Source of the DNA: a virus
DNA: 64,000 bases
IMG/VR virus record: IMGVR_UViG_3300022839_000011
Span: 24,701-88,700 of that record
Reading direction: 5' to 3' (one strand)
Both the position numbers and the translations under genes were made by a program. Each line of letters begins with the position of its first letter. Within the stretch, counting starts at the first letter, position 1. Below the pieces are notes generated by a model. The model was not told the origin of the DNA. It saw only the letters and a program-made list of their open reading frames with translations, and made no database searches. This document shows positions 24,654 through 32,055 of the stretch, piece by piece.

Positions 24654-25141
24654 CCAGAAAATAGCTCTTCTAAACTCATGACAGTGCCGATAGGGTATTG
24701 ATATCTTGTATTGACAATACCGACGCCCAATTTACCTGAATATGTTACTGTGTAACCTTGAATAATTTCTGCCAGCTCGCACACTATAATTGTTTCGCAT
24801 TGTTGTACATTTTGATACCCCATCAAAATGTTATTGCCATCAATCGAACCAATTAAAGAACCTATCACCACTCCAGCAAACGCACCACCATCGTCATTGG
24901 TCGCCAATTTACCTAAAACGCCACCTATGATGGCACCAGCAAGAATGTCACCATTACTAGAACGGTTATTTTGGTACACCGGAATACTTACGTCATAACA
25001 TCTTGTTTCTGGAACTTCGAGATGCCCTATCGTGTAATTGGGCGCTACTTCCATTATACGAACAAAAGTAAATGCATCAAATGCATTTACTTTTGTTGCA
25101 AAAATACATAAAGTAGCGATTGCCGATATTTTTTTAAACAT
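24650..25141 (-). CDS. Exported glycine-zipper protein
   Basis: 163 residues. Signal peptide ends at KVNA-F (about residue 20). Residues 68-104 are a glycine-zipper domain (ILAGAIIGGVLGKLA ... GAFAGVVIGSLIGSIDG), as in rickettsial 17-kDa antigen and SlyB-like envelope proteins. Cysteines later in the protein (QQCETIIVCEL) suggest a periplasmic disulfide. It would sit in or near the host envelope. Together with the barrel at 21169-21765 it indicates envelope remodelling by the phage. Function is inferred only from the fold type. Confidence 0.65.
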   Translation of the reverse strand: MFKKISAIATLCIFATKVNAFDAFTFVRIMEVAPNYTIGHLEVPETRCYDVSIPVYQNNRSSNGDILAGAIIGGVLGKLATNDDGGAFAGVVIGSLIGSIDGNNILMGYQNVQQCETIIVCELAEIIQGYTVTYSGKLGVGIVNTRYQYPIGTVMSLEELFSG

Positions 25142-25156
25142 TGTAATTTTCCATTC

Positions 25157-25807
25157 TTAGTATTTCACCTCGCAGTTATTTTTTACTACAAATCCTATGC
25201 GATGTGGTTTCAAAAATCCATCAGCATCATCATAACTTTCGATATAAGAATACCCTAATTTTTCATAATTAGCAATCAAATAATGCTGGTCTGACCAAAT
25301 AGGAATTAGCACATCATAATCTGGGTCTGGCGTTTTTCTTAAATGCACTTCGATAATTTTTTGATCTATGAACTCTACATTTATATCATCGACGTCAGTA
25401 TGCAATTGATTAAAAATTTCACCTAACGCAAACTTTTGATTTTCACATCTAGACCATTTATTGAATCTTGGTAAATTATTTTCATTTCTATCTGCTTCCC
25501 AACAAGACACATCGCACCAAACACCATCTATCCATTTGAAGCACACCGAATATTGTGTTCCCGAAAACCATTCTGACCAAAAATATCCGGGCGGAACTTT
25601 CGATGAGTCTCCAACATCGATATAGATTTTTTTAGCGCCTAACCCCATACCGGAAAGGTTCATTATCGGCCTTACGACATACCAACCACTGCTATGTGGC
25701 GCTATACCCGAAGGCCCGCACTGATAACCTAACGATTCAGAAAGCCATAGCTTACTGAACCATTTTCTATGCGATTTAAATTTTGTGTAAGCTTCTGAAT
25801 CATTCAT
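25157..25807 (-). CDS. Hypothetical Trp/Cys-rich phage protein
   Basis: 216 residues. N-terminal half is rich in Trp and Gly (CGPSGIAPHSSGWYVVRPIM, PPGYFWSEWFSGTQY), C-terminal half acidic with PDPDYDVLIPIWSDQ. I have seen similar conserved proteins in marine T4-like phages but cannot name a function. A TATAAATA element ends four bases before its ATG, so the transcript would be nearly leaderless, though AAGG directly precedes the ATG. Soluble, no signal peptide. Confidence 0.6.
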   Translation of the reverse strand: MNDSEAYTKFKSHRKWFSKLWLSESLGYQCGPSGIAPHSSGWYVVRPIMNLSGMGLGAKKIYIDVGDSSKVPPGYFWSEWFSGTQYSVCFKWIDGVWCDVSCWEADRNENNLPRFNKWSRCENQKFALGEIFNQLHTDVDDINVEFIDQKIIEVHLRKTPDPDYDVLIPIWSDQHYLIANYEKLGYSYIESYDDADGFLKPHRIGFVVKNNCEVKY

Positions 25808-25811
25808 CCTT

Positions 25812-25819
25812 TATTTATA
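25812..25819 (-). promoter_or_regulatory. Late promoter abutting a start codon
   Basis: TATAAATA on the minus strand; four bases separate it from the ATG at 25807. Confidence 0.65.
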
Positions 25820-25844
25820 TCAAACACCTAACTTGTCACCAAAA

Positions 25845-26027
25845 TTACTTTTTAGCATCGCCTAGTAGGTAAATTGCTGCTATTGCAAAAAACCCCAAAA
25901 AGAAACCGCCGACAGCCCATGCGGCACCACTCCGATTTCGATTTTCCGCCATCTTATGTGAAACCATGGCAAGAATACCACTAATTACCAATACAAATAC
26001 TACTTCCATTTTACTATACCTTTTCAT
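25845..26027 (-). CDS. Small membrane protein
   Basis: 60 residues with two hydrophobic segments (about 8-24 and 38-56: VGGFFLGFFAIAAIYLL) joined by a basic loop ENRNRSG. Overlaps the next small membrane gene by 14 bases. Likely an inner-membrane protein; such tiny early genes often modify the host envelope. No family recognised. Confidence 0.55.
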   Translation of the reverse strand: MKRYSKMEVVFVLVISGILAMVSHKMAENRNRSGAAWAVGGFFLGFFAIAAIYLLGDAKK

Positions 26028-26238
26028 CTGTTTTGTTGATCGTTACATTTACTTCCAACTGTTTAACTGTTGGGGGCTCAATAAAAATTTCTACCGTTGC
26101 CCATAAAAACCAAATGGGTGTCAATAGCACAAATAACACTAAAGCAATACCCCAATTTCGTTTGAATGTTTGTATTCCACCTTTAATAAGAATGTAAAAT
26201 AGCAACAGTATAACACCAAGTCCAATAATTACGTCCAT
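26014..26238 (-). CDS. Small membrane protein
   Basis: 74 residues with two hydrophobic segments (about 4-20 and 30-51) and a hydrophilic C-terminal tail predicted outside the bilayer (VNVTINKTDEKV). Coupled to 25845-26027. A TTGACA lies at its 5' side near 26270-26275 but without a good -10 element. Function unknown. Confidence 0.55.
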   Translation of the reverse strand: MDVIIGLGVILLLFYILIKGGIQTFKRNWGIALVLFVLLTPIWFLWATVEIFIEPPTVKQLEVNVTINKTDEKV

Positions 26239-26275
26239 TCTTTACACCATTATGTTTTATGGCATTATGTCAATA

Positions 26276-26443
26276 TCAATTCCAGTCTGTTTTAATCATT
26301 AGTGCTGAATTCCATTTGTCGTAAACGAAATCAGATGGTGCCGCCTTTTCTATGAATTCACGACCTTGTGCATATCCGATAAACTCTATTTCTGTATTAT
26401 TTGGCAAGGTATCTAAAATTTTGCGCAGTTCATCTACAGTCAT
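26276..26443 (-). CDS. Small hypothetical protein (55 residues)
   Basis: 55 residues, ATG at 26443. Starts MTVDELRKILDTLPNNTEIE, a short helix-strand motif found at the start of many small phage proteins that regulate or bind nucleic acid, then ends WNSALMIKTDW. Lies between the membrane genes and the phosphatase in one run of early genes. No function assigned. Confidence 0.5.
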   Translation of the reverse strand: MTVDELRKILDTLPNNTEIEFIGYAQGREFIEKAAPSDFVYDKWNSALMIKTDWN

Positions 26444-26464
26444 TTTGTGTTGCCTTTACATATA

Positions 26465-27154
26465 TCAAAAGTTGAGGTGATCTTCAAAAAGAAACTCATA
26501 AAATGCAACTGGACCCTGCTTGTTTTTGTGATATTCGGCAATTACAAACTTTCCGTAAAATACCGCACCAGCATCAAGATTTAACCGATTGGTTGTCATA
26601 ATTGGGCCATTCTTTTTTGGTGTATGTCCATGCGTAAGATATAACCCTTGATTTTGGTTATTGTATGGTTCGCTATCATGCATACGATACCATACACAGG
26701 AATATTCTACCTGATTTTCTGGCGAAAGAGAATCATCATAATAAGCATGGGCAAATACGTTCTTATCTTCAATGTGGTACAGTTTAAGAAAATGCATCCA
26801 TTCAATAACATCACGTGGAATACTACTTAGTACTGTTTGATACGTTTGAGTATCATTTTGACTATAACCAGCAATATCGAGTGCCGCTTTTCGATTGTGG
26901 AAACTCGTTCCTTTTTTATAAGATTCAAGAAACATACTTTCATGGTTTCCAAGCAGACATACAAACTCCCAATTTTCTGGGGGGTTCATTACAGTTTGAA
27001 GTGCCCCATAATTATCAGGGCCACGATCAATATAATCACCCAAAAATATAATTTTTCCACCTTCTGGGTTGCAATCATACACAGTCTGTAATGCTGTTTT
27101 CAAAACACTATTACATCCATGAATGTCTGGAAAACAATAATACCGTTCATTCAT
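26465..27154 (-). CDS. PPP-family metallophosphatase
   Basis: 229 residues. Motifs of the serine/threonine phosphatase and diadenosine tetraphosphatase superfamily in order: DIHG (residues 9-12), GDYIDRG (about 39-45), GNHE (about 70-73) and HGHTP (about 176). Related enzymes are lambda phosphatase and T4-like 'serine/threonine phosphatase' genes. Substrate may be phosphoproteins or dinucleotide alarmones. All metal-binding residues appear present, so it should be active. It sits in an accessory early run next to Dps. Confidence 0.85.
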   Translation of the reverse strand: MNERYYCFPDIHGCNSVLKTALQTVYDCNPEGGKIIFLGDYIDRGPDNYGALQTVMNPPENWEFVCLLGNHESMFLESYKKGTSFHNRKAALDIAGYSQNDTQTYQTVLSSIPRDVIEWMHFLKLYHIEDKNVFAHAYYDDSLSPENQVEYSCVWYRMHDSEPYNNQNQGLYLTHGHTPKKNGPIMTTNRLNLDAGAVFYGKFVIAEYHKNKQGPVAFYEFLFEDHLNF

Positions 27155-27166
27155 AATATTTGTCCT

Positions 27167-27511
27167 TTAGTTTAAGGTTGAAATCGCATCAAAAAGGCCA
27201 TTGATAAATTTGCCAGTCGCCTTTGCTTCTTTATACAATGCTGCGCGCATACCGTATTTTGGCAGTTGACTGAATGGCACATGCACATCAACGTGCATTC
27301 CATCAAGGATGCCGTGCACATATGAAATGTCCCAGAAAGGAAACCCTGGGTCTGAAAGCATACGAAAACGGGTAATGCGCAAGCCTTTGGTAGTCCAATC
27401 AACCTCATCAACGCCTCCATCCTGAGCGTGGCGAGTGTTATGGTATTGCATACCGTTCACAAGACCGTTTTGCTCACCTACAGAAGGACGATTCATTGTT
27501 TCAAAAGACAT
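27167..27511 (-). CDS. Conserved hypothetical phage protein
   Basis: 114 residues. The centre (KGLRITRFRMLSDPGFPFWD then SYVHGILDGMHVDVHVPF) appears conserved in marine T4-like phages as I recall. A beta-rich fold is likely. Early promoter at 27542-27570. Unknown function. Confidence 0.6.
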   Translation of the reverse strand: MSFETMNRPSVGEQNGLVNGMQYHNTRHAQDGGVDEVDWTTKGLRITRFRMLSDPGFPFWDISYVHGILDGMHVDVHVPFSQLPKYGMRAALYKEAKATGKFINGLFDAISTLN

Positions 27512-27541
27512 GGTGTTTCCTTTTCATTTCTCTATACAATC

Positions 27542-27570
27542 AATGTATTACAAAGAAGATATGATGTCAA
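27542..27570 (-). promoter_or_regulatory. Early promoter
   Basis: Minus strand TTGACA (27565-27570), 17-base spacer, TACATT (27542-27547), between the Dps gene stop and the gene starting at 27511. Confidence 0.75.
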
Positions 27571-27585
27571 CACAATTTTTTATTA

Positions 27586-28029
27586 TTATTCGCCTGTATA
27601 GGATTTGAGCATCCATTGCATTTTTTCGTGGAACTGAATTTGCGTTTCAAGAGTCGAAGTTAATCCTCTTTCCCCCAGTTCATCTGCAATATTTACCACT
27701 TCATTAAGCTCTTGTGTCAATAACATATTATCAGAAGCTAATCGAATTAGCATAAATTTTGGGCTTGGCACTGCAATTTCATCAGAAATAAGCGAAAGTT
27801 CTGAAAATCTTTTTAGCGAGCCTGGCGCATATGAGTCTAAAGCCCTGATGTGCTCTGCATATATATCTACTGAGTTATGTAAGTTGATATAGAATTCGGA
27901 AAAGAATCTGTGATACTCACTAAAATTTTGTCCTGTAACGTTCCAATGATAATTATGCGTTTTTAGATACAATGAAAAAGTAGTTGCTAATACGACTTTT
28001 AGGCGCTCTACTAAAATTGATTTGTCCAT
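27586..28029 (-). CDS. dps: Dps / ferritin-like iron-storage protein
   Basis: 147 residues, the usual Dps length. The ferroxidase signature is intact: THNYHWNVTGQNFSEYHRFF supplies the two His ligands, and SVDIYAEHIRALD supplies Asp and Glu from the neighbouring subunit. The product forms a 12-subunit shell that oxidises and stores iron, and many Dps proteins also coat DNA. Here there is no long basic N-terminal tail, so DNA binding is doubtful. It probably protects against peroxide chemistry or sequesters iron, including iron released by the phage heme oxygenase (inference). Confidence 0.88.
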   Translation of the reverse strand: MDKSILVERLKVVLATTFSLYLKTHNYHWNVTGQNFSEYHRFFSEFYINLHNSVDIYAEHIRALDSYAPGSLKRFSELSLISDEIAVPSPKFMLIRLASDNMLLTQELNEVVNIADELGERGLTSTLETQIQFHEKMQWMLKSYTGE

Positions 28030-28060
28030 ACTTTTCTCCTAAATGTAAATTGGTATGCTA

Positions 28061-28300
28061 CTATTTATCAGTGCTTGTGTAGCTAACCCGATACATACCT
28101 TCTGGTTTTTTTAGTGCTTCTTGTAATTCATAAAACATCTGATGTGACGTGGAAATAAATTCGTAACTATTCAATGTCTCACACCACTGTTTAAGCCAAA
28201 CACCATCATCATCTATTAACAATTCAACATCATCATGTTCTGCTGTTTCATCCATCAGAACTGTTACTGTCTCATCAAATTTAATTTCGTTTGTGAACAT
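28061..28300 (-). CDS. Small acidic hypothetical protein
   Basis: 79 residues, strongly acidic (VTVLMDETAEHDDVELLIDD), then DGVWLKQWCETLNSYEFI. The acidic, small form is typical of DNA-mimic or inhibitor proteins of phages, but nothing specific is recognisable. Upstream of Dps in the same run. Unknown function. Confidence 0.5.
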   Translation of the reverse strand: MFTNEIKFDETVTVLMDETAEHDDVELLIDDDGVWLKQWCETLNSYEFISTSHQMFYELQEALKKPEGMYRVSYTSTDK

Positions 28301-28634
28301 TCAAATTTCTCCTAAATTTTAAGCTTGATATCAAACCCATGAAAATTGGCCGCGCCTATACCCACCGTTTACACAAAAGGCATTATCTCTTATCATGCCG
28401 CGCGGCAACATGATCGTAGTTTGAAAACAATACTGGTTTATTCCCATTCACTTAATGGCTTAGTCAAACACTATCCACCAAACTACCATCCCCAACTATT
28501 GGGATGAGAACTCTAACTTTTGTTTTTCCCAAAATAAATTTTGACTGTCATAAATGGTGGTTTGTGAGGCAAACCACCATTGAATTGCTTTGGATTTACA
28601 TGCAGATACACATATCTGCATGTAAATCACTATA
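28301..28634. other. Non-coding stretch with two strong hairpins
   Basis: No convincing gene. Hairpin one: arms 28553-28563 and 28571-28581 (AATGGTGGTTT with its complement). Hairpin two: 16-pair stem, arms 28593-28608 and 28613-28628, directly after the stop of the gene at 28635, so a terminator or mRNA-end structure for the leftward transcript. Between 28320 and 28500 there are GC-rich short inverted repeats (CATCCCAA/TTGGGGATG) but no tRNA could be folded. Confidence 0.6.
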
Positions 28635-29051
28635 TCACTTTTCTAATTTAGACCAATTAACAAGAGTTTCTTTTGACACTTCGGGGGTAGATTTATCCCG
28701 ATATTTGTTTACCATTGCTACAACGCGAGGAACGACAAATTGAAAAAAATCATATTCGCTATCTTGCTTTCTTTTATGTTCTACTGTGGTGTATAGTACA
28801 CCTGCAATATATGCACGGGCAAGATAAGTTGCTCTGTTTTCTTGGCGAACATCTTTTCGACGATGCCTGTTTAACGAGTAGTATTTACTATACATAGGAT
28901 CTTCATATTGGTTATATTCAATATTAGAACCAGCCGCATTATGCTGCTCTATGTTCCAACGAAACTGTTTTAACAATTTTCTTTCTTCAAAGCGAATTAG
29001 CTGCGCTTCTACTGAAAGGTGCTTTGATTTAATTTTTAGTTCTATAGGCAT
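28635..29051 (-). CDS. Conserved basic phage protein
   Basis: 138 residues, starting MPIELKIKSKHLSVEAQLIR, then basic (NRHRRKDVRQENRATYLARA). The segment RATYLARAYIAGVLYTTVE resembles a conserved T4-like phage family of about 140 residues with unknown function. Its transcript ends at the hairpin 28593-28628. Probably early. Confidence 0.6.
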   Translation of the reverse strand: MPIELKIKSKHLSVEAQLIRFEERKLLKQFRWNIEQHNAAGSNIEYNQYEDPMYSKYYSLNRHRRKDVRQENRATYLARAYIAGVLYTTVEHKRKQDSEYDFFQFVVPRVVAMVNKYRDKSTPEVSKETLVNWSKLEK

Positions 29052-29213
29052 TTTTAGTCTCCTATTTGATTGAATTTGATTTACTTTACTTTTTAGCCAA
29101 ATAGGTTACGGCGGCGATCTAATCTACAACATTTGCATCTCCTTTTGGTTGTCAAATTGCTATGTATAATGTATTTATCAGTATCCCTACCTTATTTTTA
29201 TATTGGTAGGTTT

Positions 29214-29332
29214 GAGAGGAATCGAACCCCCAAAGTAAAATGCGCTGTCTTACCTTCGTAACTTAGTCACCAGACTTGAAACAAAAATTTGCTTTCTAGA
29301 AAAGCAAATTTTCTATCCGTTACGTCATACCT
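29214..29332 (-). tRNA. Aberrant tRNA-like gene with extra hairpin
   Basis: Acceptor ends pair (AGGTATG with CAAACCT, one mismatch), CCA is encoded, and the T-arm GGGGG-TTCGATT-CCTCT is clear. The interior is 30 bases too long. It contains a perfect 12-pair hairpin (loop TCTAG), and if that is read as the anticodon arm the loop gives CTA, an amber reader. Stem CGTAAC/GTTACG flanks the insertion. The isotype cannot be assigned. It may be an insertion-damaged tRNA. Confidence 0.4.
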
Positions 29333-29360
29333 ATATTTACTATAACACAATTGTTATATT

Positions 29361-29445
29361 TGGTGCCCCCTCCCGGAATCGAACCGAGACTCCATAAGGA
29401 ACCGAATTTTAAGTCCGGAGCGTCTACCTGTTCCGCCAAGGGGGC
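29361..29445 (-). tRNA. tRNA-Leu (TAA)
   Basis: Acceptor GCCCCCT/AGGGGGC, class II variable arm, anticodon arm CCGGA-CTTAAAA-TTCGG giving anticodon TAA, T-arm CTCGG-TTCGATT-CCGGG, discriminator A and encoded CCA. Length 85. Confidence 0.93.
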
Positions 29446-29471
29446 ATATTACTAATTATTTATGGTGGCTA

Positions 29472-30227
29472 CTAGCGTTTTCGCTTGAAGCACCTATCTT
29501 CGTAAAAATCTTTCATATGGCGTTTCACCCATAAGTTAACTTTCGGAGGAGTAATTCCAATGATTTTTGAAACTTCTGAAACCCAGCCAAATTTGCTAAA
29601 ATCTATATCGCTGTTTTCTACAGCAAGTATAACTGAACGGTATTTAATGTCCGTTTTCATTCTATGCTTCACACCAGGTAAAAGCGGTTTTTTTGCTTCC
29701 TTAGCAATTACTCTTTTCCTTTGCGTTTCAAAATACTCAGAATAATCTGGTTGTTCGCCAAGTTCTATAAGTTTTAGTACGTTGTCAGGATAGAAACATT
29801 GTGAATAGTGTATTTCCAATATTTTCCAACCTGCGCCTTCTATTTTATTGTGCCTCTCTTGATAATAATCACGCAGTGACCAATCGGAATTGTAATGCTG
29901 ATTTCCGTTTATTTCAATACCAAGTTTAATGTCAGGAAAGGCGATGTCTATGGAATAACTCATATCATCTAACGGAATCCACTCCTCAACAAATGATATG
30001 TTATTTGCTCTTAAAGCTTCCTTAATTTTTTCGCATGGCACTGAAACAAATTTGTCTCTTTGACGCCAAGGATGTTTGTCAGGGTTTTTCTTTAGGAACT
30101 TCTTTCGCGATTCTGATATTTTTTGCTTGGTTTCAGGTGAAACAATTTTCGCACACTTTATTGAACAGTATCTGCTTCTTCTTTCAGAAAATTCTGTATG
30201 GCATCTTAAACAATTTTTTGTTTTCAT
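29472..30227 (-). CDS. Vsr-like (PD-(D/E)xK) homing endonuclease
   Basis: 251 residues. An N-terminal zinc ribbon (NCLRCHTEFSERRSRYCSIKC) precedes a Vsr/EDxHD-type nuclease core: IDIAFPDIKLGIEINGNQHY holds the Asp and Glu-x-x-Gly-x-x-His, followed by DYYQERHNKIEGAGWKILEI, typical of Vsr-like free-standing homing enzymes. A basic C-terminal region with a helix-turn-helix feel (VSEVSKIIGITPPKVNLWV) would recognise DNA. It lies between tRNA genes and has its own late promoter. The same enzyme class is associated with split inteins elsewhere. Confidence 0.82.
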   Translation of the reverse strand: MKTKNCLRCHTEFSERRSRYCSIKCAKIVSPETKQKISESRKKFLKKNPDKHPWRQRDKFVSVPCEKIKEALRANNISFVEEWIPLDDMSYSIDIAFPDIKLGIEINGNQHYNSDWSLRDYYQERHNKIEGAGWKILEIHYSQCFYPDNVLKLIELGEQPDYSEYFETQRKRVIAKEAKKPLLPGVKHRMKTDIKYRSVILAVENSDIDFSKFGWVSEVSKIIGITPPKVNLWVKRHMKDFYEDRCFKRKR

Positions 30228-30245
30228 TCGAACCTCTGTTTGTAT

Positions 30246-30253
30246 TATTTATA
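30246..30253 (-). promoter_or_regulatory. Late promoter for the Vsr-like endonuclease
   Basis: TATAAATA on the minus strand, 19 bases before the ATG at 30227, between it and the tRNA at 30290. Confidence 0.7.
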
Positions 30254-30289
30254 TAAACGGGGGTTCGAATGAAACGTGTATTTTAATTT

Positions 30290-30416
30290 TGGCGCACCCG
30301 GAGGGACTCGAACCCCCATCGATCCAATTACGGTACTACCGCTTAGAAGGCGGTTCCGATACGGGTGCAGCAGAATTAAAAAAGTCCATTGCTCTATCCA
30401 ACTGAGCTAAGGTGCC
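30290..30416 (-). tRNA. Composite tRNA-Arg (TCT)-like gene with two alternative 5' halves
   Basis: The 3' half (T-arm GGGGG-TTCGAGT-CCCTC, acceptor CGGGTGC, encoded CCA) pairs perfectly with GCACCCG at 30362-30368. That inner version (30290-30368) has anticodon arm ACCGC-CTTCTAA-GCGGT, anticodon TCT, but no D-arm. Upstream lies a second 5' half (30370-30416) with acceptor GCACCTT and a normal D-arm (TAGCTCAGTTGGATAGAGC) but no matching anticodon 3' arm. Either one tRNA was inserted into another, or this is a hybrid pseudogene. Confidence 0.5.
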
Positions 30417-30492
30417 ATCAAAATTAGTCAACTTAGACATTGTTCCTGATACAGATGTATCAAAATATTAGATATAATGGTAGAAGTCTTTG

Positions 30493-30576
30493 TGGAGGAG
30501 GTCGGACTTGAACCGACAGTGCTGTTAAGCGTTCCGTTATGAGCGGAAAGGGGATAACCAATTTTCCTACTCTTCC
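30493..30576 (-). tRNA. tRNA with anticodon CAT and long variable arm
   Basis: Acceptor GGAAGAG/CTCCTCC (one mismatch), anticodon arm TTCCG-CTCATAA-CGGAA giving CAT, 14-base variable region that can form GCT-TAAC-AGC, T-arm GTCGG-TTCAAGT-CCGAC. CCA is not encoded. A methionine or lysidine-modified isoleucine tRNA would normally have a short variable loop, so identity is uncertain. Confidence 0.65.
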
Positions 30577-30589
30577 ACAAAGACTTCTA

Positions 30590-30780
30590 TTCACCCATTA
30601 AAATTTAGCTACATGTTGGTTTTGCGCCAACCCCACCTTGTTCTAAAACTACTTATGATTACGGTGTTTATTCCAGTACATCAAATAAACACTATCTTAT
30701 CACTTTCGCCCAAGGTATATGCACTATTACACTTTTGTAGCTATATCAATCATGGTTTATTGGTTCGTCGCCATACATGA
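30590..30780 (-). other. Inter-tRNA segment bounded by inverted repeats
   Basis: No gene. TAGCTACA (30608-30615) pairs with TGTAGCTA (30737-30744) and encloses hairpins GTTGG/CCAAC and GTGTTTATT/AATAAACAC, a branched-RNA layout. Next to it, 30746-30779 is a stem-loop repeated at 37439-37471 with a compensatory stem change. Confidence 0.4.
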
Positions 30781-30791
30781 TCTATATTGTT

Positions 30792-30820
30792 ATCTTAGTC
30801 TATTTCTTTTCTGTTGTCAA
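30792..30820 (-). promoter_or_regulatory. Early promoter upstream of the structured segment
   Basis: Minus strand TTGACA (30815-30820), 17-base spacer, TAAGAT (30792-30797). It would transcribe the 30590-30780 segment and the tRNAs beyond it. Confidence 0.65.
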
Positions 30821-30830
30821 CTCTTTTATT

Positions 30831-30947
30831 TTAGAAGCTGGAAATTATTTTTGAAACTGCAATCGGCCCGTATATCACTACAATTGGTGTAATCATTAAA
30901 ACAAGAAGGCAACGAATCATAGGGAAGTTTCCGTATTTGTTTTTCAT
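30831..30947 (-). CDS. Very small membrane protein (38 residues)
   Basis: 38 residues, ATG at 30947 with AAGGAGAAC upstream. One hydrophobic segment covers residues 12-34 (RCLLVLMITPIVVIYGPIAV). The good ribosome site supports translation. Unknown role; single-span microproteins of this kind are common phage early products. Confidence 0.5.
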   Translation of the reverse strand: MKNKYGNFPMIRCLLVLMITPIVVIYGPIAVSKIISSF

Positions 30948-30999
30948 TTTGTTCTCCTTATGAAGTGACATTACAACATCACTTCACCATTGTAAAGAC

Positions 31000-31227
31000 T
31001 TATTTCCACTTTTTAGAAAGAGCAACAAATCCGCGACCTTTACCAGACAATTCATACACAATGGCTGGGCGACCGCGCGTATCAGACTTTACAGGTACTT
31101 GGACAAGCAGACCGCGACTTGCGAGTTTCAATTTCTGATAGCGGGACAGTTTAGAATCACAAAAGTTGGAAAGAATCGTAGCAACAAGCTTGTTATTTTC
31201 AGCAAGAGTTTTGGGACCGCGTTTCAT
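31000..31227 (-). CDS. Small winged-helix-like DNA-binding protein
   Basis: 75 residues, basic. Sequence KLSRYQKLKLASRGLLVQVP then KSDTRGRPAIVYELSGKGRG looks like the second half of a winged helix: recognition helix followed by a beta wing with an RGRP turn, as in MarR/PadR-like domains. Early promoter at 31259-31287. Could be an early regulator; DNA target unknown. Confidence 0.55.
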   Translation of the reverse strand: MKRGPKTLAENNKLVATILSNFCDSKLSRYQKLKLASRGLLVQVPVKSDTRGRPAIVYELSGKGRGFVALSKKWK

Positions 31228-31258
31228 TTTAATCTCCTTTGTTTCTGTCTATGCTTTT

Positions 31259-31287
31259 AATATAGTAGAAGATTAAGATGTTGTCAA
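31259..31287 (-). promoter_or_regulatory. Early promoter
   Basis: Minus strand TTGACA (31282-31287), 17-base spacer, TATATT (31259-31264), 32 bases before the ATG at 31227. Confidence 0.75.
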
Positions 31288-31296
31288 CACATTTTT

Positions 31297-31455
31297 TCAA
31301 TTATCTAGCAAATGAAACAATTCTCTTCCGATTTTTTCAAAAAACTCAGTATCTTTTGTCTGCTCTTTGATCTCAAAAGGAATTCGCAAAGTTACTTCCA
31401 GCTCTGCACCGAAAGTTTCTGGATTGTGTGTTCTTTTAGCACTTACAAGTTTCAT
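31297..31455 (-). CDS. Small hypothetical protein (52 residues)
   Basis: 52 residues, ATG at 31455. Two-strand start (MKLVSAKRTHNPETFGAELE, VTLRIPFEI) then a helix (TEFFEKIGRELFHLLDN). Lies between an aberrant tRNA and the winged-helix gene. The upstream region has GAGAGG as a ribosome site. No function recognised. Confidence 0.5.
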   Translation of the reverse strand: MKLVSAKRTHNPETFGAELEVTLRIPFEIKEQTKDTEFFEKIGRELFHLLDN

Positions 31456-31580
31456 TTGTGTTTGCCTCTCTTTCTAAAATAGTGGTAACTTCCAACACCT
31501 TTTTGTGTTTTCGCCCACAATAATTTTGATGGCATAAAGCCAATATAATCACAATCTTTAAGGCTATCGAACAATTCTAT

Positions 31581-31671
31581 TGGTGTTCAGCGGGGGAATT
31601 GAACCCCACTTGGATTGTGCATCATGACGCCTGTGTTAATGCAAACCAGTTAAACCTAACCAATGCTGAAC
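31581..31671 (-). tRNA. tRNA-like gene, isotype unassigned
   Basis: Perfect seven-pair acceptor (GTTCAGC/GCTGAAC), discriminator A, encoded CCA, and T-arm TGGGG-TTCAATT-CCCCC. Length 91 suggests class II. I could not fold a regular anticodon arm; GTCATGA is a candidate loop (anticodon CAT) but its flanks do not pair. It may be degenerate. Confidence 0.5.
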
Positions 31672-31948
31672 GTATCTTTGTCAGGTATTTCGGGCCTGAC
31701 ACCCTAGACTGTTACTTACAACAGCCTACCAGTGGCCTCTTTTCTTTTAGATATGCTGCTACTAATAAAATGCGACTTTTACCACATATCTTATCCAATA
31801 CTTCACTGGACCTTTACAGGAGGACAATGGACAGTCCTTTGATTTGGAGCCGATTTTAGGAATTGCACCTATTGGAATATATCTGTACACACAAACATAT
31901 TTCTTATTGATTCATACCGTAAACTGAACGGACTTAATCAGCGTATTA
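31672..31948 (-). other. Inter-tRNA non-coding segment with nested inverted repeats
   Basis: No gene seen. Minus-strand pairings include CCAGTG/CACTGG enclosing AGATATG/CATATCT and TAAAA/TTTTA, plus hairpins GTCAGG/CCTGAC and CTGTT/AACAG. This would fold as one long branched RNA. No terminator-like U-run. Confidence 0.4.
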
Positions 31949-32025
31949 TGGTTGCGGGAGTAGGATTTGAACCTACGACCTTCAGCTTATGAGGCTGACG
32001 AGCTACCAGACTGCACTATCCCGCA
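31949..32025 (-). tRNA. tRNA-fMet (CAT), initiator-like
   Basis: 77 bases with encoded CCA. Anticodon arm TCAGC-CTCATAA-GCTGA, D-arm GTGCAGTCTGGTAGCTC and T-arm GTAGG-TTCAAAT-CCTAC look like alphaproteobacterial initiator tRNAs. The first base pairs with A72 (T-A) instead of the usual C-A mismatch. Confidence 0.85.
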
Positions 32026-32055
32026 ATGATACATATAAAATAGCGTTTGTATAGT

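Noticed and set aside
29279-29307. Perfect 12-pair hairpin as a terminator
   Set aside because: No U-run follows and it lies inside a unit with paired acceptor ends and a T-arm.
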